From: Ardenticatenaceae bacterium
Lineage (GTDB): Bacteria > Chloroflexota > Anaerolineae > Promineifilales > Promineifilaceae
Direction of reading: 5' to 3'
DNA: 64,000 nucleotides
NCBI GenBank assembly: GCA_020634415.1
Contig: JACKBT010000006.1
Span: forward strand, 120,127-184,126
The notes beneath the pieces were generated by a model. It was not told the origin of the DNA, did not search any database, and saw only the letters and a program-made list of their open reading frames with translations. The position numbers and the translations under genes are program-made. This document shows, piece after piece, positions 60,307 to 64,000 of the stretch (position 1 is the first letter of the stretch; each line of letters starts with the position of its first letter).

Positions 60307-61416
60307 ATGGCCCCTGACTCTTCATCTGGTAGCAGTAGATTTGTGGTGATAAGGCGTGTATGGCGGGCGGTGAGTGTGCCGATAACGGCCGTTCTGCTGG
60401 CGGCTGTTTTGGGTGCGGTGATTTTGGCTGCTTCGGGAGCGAATCCTCTGCGGGCTTATGCGGCTTTGATTGATGGTTCGTTTGGTTCTATGCAAACCTT
60501 TGGCCGGACGTTGGAGAAGGCGACCCCGCTGATTTTGAGCGGTCTGGCGGTGGCTTTTGCCTTTAAGGCGGGGCTTTTTAATATTGGGGCGCAGGGCCAG
60601 CTTTTGTTTGGGGCGATTACGGCGGCGGCGGTGGGGTTTGGTGTGCAAGGGTTGCCGGCGATTATTCATGCGCCGCTGGCTTTTTTGGCGGGTGGTGTGG
60701 CGGGGGCTTTGTATGGGGCTATTCCGGGTGCGTTGAAGACGTATACGGGGGCGCATGAGGTGATCACGACGATCATGCTTAATTTTATTGCTATTAATCT
60801 GACGGATTATTTGGCGGATGGCCCCTGGAAGGACACGAGTCCGGGTAATATTGTGGCGCGAACACCGGCGGTTTTGGAAACGGCCGTTATTCCCACCATT
60901 GGCAGTATTCCTGTGGGCTTTTTTCTGGCCATTGTGGCGGCGATTATTACCTGGTGGCTGCTGTTCCGCACGACGTTGGGTTATGAGATTCGCACGGTGG
61001 GCCTGAACCCTCATGCGGCGCATTATGCGGGTATTCGGGTGTCGGGGACGGTGGTTTTGACGATGGCGCTGAGTGGCTTTTTGGCGGGTATTGGTGGTTC
61101 GATTGAGACGTTGGGTGTGGTCGGCCGTTTCCAGCCTGGTTTTAATGCCAATTTGGGTTTTGATGGCATTACGATTGCCTTGTTGGGCAAGACTCACCCG
61201 CTTGGTGTTATCCCTGGCGCATTGTTGGTGGGGGCTATGCGGGCTGGTTCTAACCGGATGCAGTTTAATGCGGGTGTTTCTTTTGAAATTATTGATGTGA
61301 TTTTGGCACTTGTTCTCTTTTTTGTCGCCGCCGATGTGATTGTGCGTTGGCTGATTCGGGTGCGGGCTGGTGATGAGGAGAAGGTGACGCTGAGTTCGGG
61401 TTGGGGTGGGCAATAG
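60307..61416 (+). CDS. Nucleoside-type ABC importer permease 1
   Basis: The 369-residue membrane protein resembles YufP/NupP and RbsC-like BPD_transp_2 permeases: about ten helices, GANPLRAYAALIDGSFGSM near the start, LIFSGLAVAFAFKAGLFNIGAQGQ (in part), ITTIMLNFIAINLTDYL, TVGLNPHAAHYAGIRV and GFDGITIALLGKTHPLG. It pairs with the next permease to form the channel. It follows the binding-protein gene after the attenuator-like hairpin. No Shine-Dalgarno is obvious. Confidence 0.92.
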   Translation: MAPDSSSGSSRFVVIRRVWRAVSVPITAVLLAAVLGAVILAASGANPLRAYAALIDGSFGSMQTFGRTLEKATPLILSGLAVAFAFKAGLFNIGAQGQLLFGAITAAAVGFGVQGLPAIIHAPLAFLAGGVAGALYGAIPGALKTYTGAHEVITTIMLNFIAINLTDYLADGPWKDTSPGNIVARTPAVLETAVIPTIGSIPVGFFLAIVAAIITWWLLFRTTLGYEIRTVGLNPHAAHYAGIRVSGTVVLTMALSGFLAGIGGSIETLGVVGRFQPGFNANLGFDGITIALLGKTHPLGVIPGALLVGAMRAGSNRMQFNAGVSFEIIDVILALVLFFVAADVIVRWLIRVRAGDEEKVTLSSGWGGQ

Positions 61417-61478
61417 TTTGGAATTGGTGAATAGTAATCTGTGATCAGTTTGGGGGTTACTGTTCATAGCTTGATGAT

Positions 61479-62507
61479 ATGGCAGCAAGCAAGGTGACAG
61501 GTGGTGAACGGATAGGTGAATTTATCACGAAACGGTTGTTGAATCGGGTGCTGTTTTGGCTGATAGCGGTGGTTATTGTGGCTATTGTCTATTTTTATGG
61601 GCAGAATGCTCAGGTGACAACGGCCGTTCTCGCCTCCACCCTGCGCCAATCAACCCCGCTGGTTCTGGGTGCTTTATGCGGCCTGATGGGTGAACGCTCT
61701 GGGGTCGTCAATATTGGCATCGAGGGCCAGATGCTCATGGCCGCCTTTGTGGGCTTTATGGTCAATGCCTGGACGGGTAATTTATTGATTGCGGCTCTGG
61801 CGGGTGTATTAGCGGGTGCTTTGTTGGGGGCCTTGCTGGCTTTCATGTCTGTTACCTTGAAGATGGATCAGATTATTGGGGGGACAGTCATCAATATTTT
61901 AGCCTTTGGCCTCACTGGTTATTTTTACCAAGTGGGGGTGACAACAGCCGGTAAATTGCTGCCCATTCGGCTTGGCCCTTTGGCTGATATTCCCTTGATT
62001 GGCCCCGTTTTGTTCAACAATCCTCCCATTACCTATTTGACTTTACTCCTGGTTGTTGTCGTGCATTACATGCTTTTTTACACGCGCTGGGGTTTGCGTA
62101 CACGGGCGGTGGGTGAGCATCCGAGTGCGGCCGATACGGTGGGTATTAATGTCTATTTCATGCGTTATGTTAATGTGATTATTGGTGGAGCGATTGCAGG
62201 GTTGGCGGGTGCTTATTTAACATTGGAGGCGGTGGGTTCGTTTGAACGAGCTATGACTAACGGGCGGGGGTTTGTGGCCCTGGCGGTTATGATTTTTGGT
62301 AAATGGACACCTTTTGGGGCCTGGGGAGCGGCCTTGCTGTTTGGTCTGGCGACGGCAGGGCAAACGCAGTTGCAATTTTCTGATGTGCAGATACCCCATC
62401 AATTTGTGGGAATGCTGCCTTATTTGTTGACGATTGTGGTGTTGGCAGGCTTTGTGGGGCGGGCGCGTCCCCCCGCAGCCAGCGGGCAACCCTACGAAAC
62501 TGGGTAA
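61479..62507 (+). CDS. Nucleoside-type ABC importer permease 2
   Basis: The 342-residue permease resembles YufQ/NupQ: LRQSTPLVLGALCGLMGERSG, VVNIGIEGQMLMAAF, IIGGTVINILAFGLTGYF, RAVGEHPSAADTVGINV and GAYLTLEAVGSFERAMTNGRGF, ending in a conserved MIFGKWTPFGAWGAALLFG helix. It forms a heterodimer with permease 1. The gap to the next gene holds only a short ATTACCGATAACGGATT repeat of the intergenic family. Confidence 0.92.
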   Translation: MAASKVTGGERIGEFITKRLLNRVLFWLIAVVIVAIVYFYGQNAQVTTAVLASTLRQSTPLVLGALCGLMGERSGVVNIGIEGQMLMAAFVGFMVNAWTGNLLIAALAGVLAGALLGALLAFMSVTLKMDQIIGGTVINILAFGLTGYFYQVGVTTAGKLLPIRLGPLADIPLIGPVLFNNPPITYLTLLLVVVVHYMLFYTRWGLRTRAVGEHPSAADTVGINVYFMRYVNVIIGGAIAGLAGAYLTLEAVGSFERAMTNGRGFVALAVMIFGKWTPFGAWGAALLFGLATAGQTQLQFSDVQIPHQFVGMLPYLLTIVVLAGFVGRARPPAASGQPYETG

Positions 62508-62540
62508 GCGGTATAGGGATTACCGATAACGGATTGTAAA

Positions 62541-64000
62541 ATGGCGAAGGGTCGCATTGTTTTAGAAGCGAGAGGTTTGACGAAGCGGTTTCCAGGTGTG
62601 CTGGCGAATGATGCTGTGGATTTGCTGGTGCATCAGGGGGAGATTTTGGCTTTGTTGGGGGAGAATGGCGCGGGCAAAAGTACGCTGATGAATATGCTGT
62701 ATGGCCTGTATAAGCCGGATGAGGGGGAGATTTGGCTGAAGGGTGAGAAGGTTGTCCTGAGTAATCCGCGTGATGCGATTGATCGTGGGGTGGGGATGGT
62801 GCATCAGCATTTTCAGTTGGTGCCGGTGATGACGGTGGCGGAGAATGTGATGCTGGGGGCGGAGGTGGTGCGGTACGGCCGTCTTGACCGGCGCACTGCC
62901 CGACAACAGGTGGAGGAGTTGTCGCAAAAGTATGGGTTGTATGTGGACCCAACGGCCGTTGTTGAAGACCTGCCTGTTGGTACGCAGCAGCGGGTGGAGA
63001 TCATCAAGGCTTTGTACCGCCATGCTGATATTTTGATTTTGGATGAGCCAACGGCCGTTCTGACCCCCCAAGAAGCCAACGAACTGTTCCAGATCATGCG
63101 CGAACTGACCGAGCAGGGTGTGTCCATCATCTTCATTACCCACAAATTAAAAGAGGTGCTCGCCATTTCGGATCGCGTCAGTGTGATGCGGCGCGGGCAG
63201 ATGGTTGGCTCCATCCCCACGCAAGGTGCGACTGAGGCCAGTCTGGCAGAATTGATGGTGGGGCGCAAGGTCATTTTGCAGGTGGAGAAGAAAGATTCGC
63301 AACCGGGTGAGGTGGTGCTGGAGGTAGAGAATCTGAGTGTAGCCGATGAGCGCGGCCATGTCATTGTGGAAGATTTGAGTTTGGATGTGCGAGCGGGTGA
63401 GATTATGGGGGTGGCGGGGGTGCAAGGGAATGGGCAGCGTGAATTGGTGGAGGCGTTGACGGGTTTGCGTGGGGTGGTAAACGGCCGTATTACCATTGCC
63501 GGCCAAGACGTGACCCAGGCCACCCCGCGCCGAGTCACCGAGTTGGGTGTGGCCCACATCCCCGAAGATCGAGAAAAACATGGTCTGGTCATGGCCTACT
63601 CCATCGCCGACAACATGGTGCTAAACCGATATTATCAAACCCCTTACGCCCATCACTTCATTCTCGATCAAGACACGATTGATAACGAGGGTAACAAACT
63701 AGTCGGTGAATATGATGTCCGTACGCCCAACGTGCATACACCAGCCCGTAACCTGTCGGGTGGTAACAAACAAAAAGTCATTGTCGCCCGTGAATTTTCG
63801 CGCCCGGTCAAACTCCTCATCGCCAACCAACCGACACGGGGCATTGATGTTGGCTCGATTGAATTTATTCACCGGCAAATTGTAGCTCAACGTGATAGAG
63901 GTGTGGCCGTATTGGTTGTTTCGGCAGAATTAGATGAGGTCTTAGGGTTGGCTGACCGGGTGGCGGTGATGTTTGACGGCCGTATTGTCAAAATCTTGCC
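62541..64000 (+). CDS. Nucleoside-type ABC importer ATPase (3' end beyond window)
   Basis: The frame opens at ATG 62541 and is still open at the right edge. It encodes a tandem two-domain ATPase of the YufO/RbsA/MglA type. The first domain has GENGAGKST, MVHQHFQLVPVMTVAENV, LPVGTQQRVEIIKAL and LILDEPTAVL. The second domain (after about 255) has GVQGNGQRE and PEDREKHGLV, then the signature LSGGNKQKVIVAREF and LLIANQPTRGID. As usual in this class, the second Walker A is degenerate. It powers the importer with the preceding permeases and binding protein. Confidence 0.93.
   Translation, partial: MAKGRIVLEARGLTKRFPGVLANDAVDLLVHQGEILALLGENGAGKSTLMNMLYGLYKPDEGEIWLKGEKVVLSNPRDAIDRGVGMVHQHFQLVPVMTVAENVMLGAEVVRYGRLDRRTARQQVEELSQKYGLYVDPTAVVEDLPVGTQQRVEIIKALYRHADILILDEPTAVLTPQEANELFQIMRELTEQGVSIIFITHKLKEVLAISDRVSVMRRGQMVGSIPTQGATEASLAELMVGRKVILQVEKKDSQPGEVVLEVENLSVADERGHVIVEDLSLDVRAGEIMGVAGVQGNGQRELVEALTGLRGVVNGRITIAGQDVTQATPRRVTELGVAHIPEDREKHGLVMAYSIADNMVLNRYYQTPYAHHFILDQDTIDNEGNKLVGEYDVRTPNVHTPARNLSGGNKQKVIVAREFSRPVKLLIANQPTRGIDVGSIEFIHRQIVAQRDRGVAVLVVSAELDEVLGLADRVAVMFDGRIVKIL

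Larger units (their letters stand above)
1..64000. repeat. Dispersed octamer palindrome ACGGCCGT (HIP1-like)
   Basis: The palindrome ACGGCCGT, commonly extended to AACGGCCGTT, occurs throughout the window. By eye there are 15 copies in the gene at 34345-39006 alone, about 3 per kb, whereas a random octamer would be expected once or twice in the whole window. It lies in genes on both strands and in intergenic DNA. In coding DNA it is read in all frames, giving Asn-Gly-Arg, Thr-Ala-Val or x-Arg-Pro, which explains the many NGR and TAV tripeptides in these proteins. None was seen between about 7160 and 11086. It resembles cyanobacterial HIP1 in behaviour, not in sequence. Confidence 0.9.

Overview
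The window looks like chromosomal DNA of a Chloroflexota bacterium, most likely an Anaerolineae/Caldilineae-type filament. This is inferred from gene content only: very large secreted proteins (PKD, beta-helix, TIG and pre-peptidase-like repeats), BTAD-type STAND regulators, a GT-C membrane protein, and secreted proteins ending in a short Y/F-L-P-x-V-x-R/K tail. No rRNA or marker phylogeny is available, so the placement is tentative. There is one tRNA gene (CAU anticodon) and no CRISPR array, phage or insertion sequence that I can recognise.

Layout. 1-4.6 kb: end of an ABC-F ATPase, a CoaE-GNAT fusion, a small membrane protein, an M50 site-2-type protease and a DUF2071-like protein. 4.7-7.3 kb: tRNA, terminator, large GT-C-like membrane protein. 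7.3-11.1 kb: an AT-richer restriction-modification pair (N6-adenine methyltransferase plus small PD-(D/E)XK protein), followed by a 21-bp minisatellite. 11.5-14.4 kb: small genes and etfBA. 14.6-21.8 kb: lipoprotein, a 1515-residue secreted protein, small membrane proteins, a globin. 21.8-33.2 kb: two BTAD/STAND regulators flanking a LiaF-like membrane protein, an ABC exporter, and a histidine kinase/response regulator pair. 33.4-34.3 kb: gene remnants around a DinB-like gene. 34.3-47.7 kb: three large surface proteins, a small zinc-ribbon protein and a DinG helicase/exonuclease. 47.8-54.8 kb: amidohydrolase, Wzt-like ABC ATPase, secreted beta-propeller and two glycoside-hydrolase-like proteins. 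54.9-59 kb: moaC, a moaD-moaE fusion, fabF, rnc and an RmlD-like reductase. 59.1-64 kb: a BMP-family (nucleoside-type) ABC importer in the order lipoprotein, permease, permease, ATPase; the ATPase runs off the right edge.

Three patterns cut across the genes. (1) The palindrome ACGGCCGT (often AACGGCCGTT) recurs about three times per kb in coding DNA in all three frames and between genes, but is absent from the restriction-modification island. (2) At many of these sites the + strand changes from G/T-rich on the left to A/C-rich on the right, whichever strand the gene is on, so the palindrome marks switch points in strand composition. (3) Spaces between genes commonly hold short palindromes built from 7-8-bp words (GGAGATT, TAATTAC, TTTACGT, GGTGAAC, GGTGGCA types). 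There is also a 96-bp palindromic element in two inverted copies.
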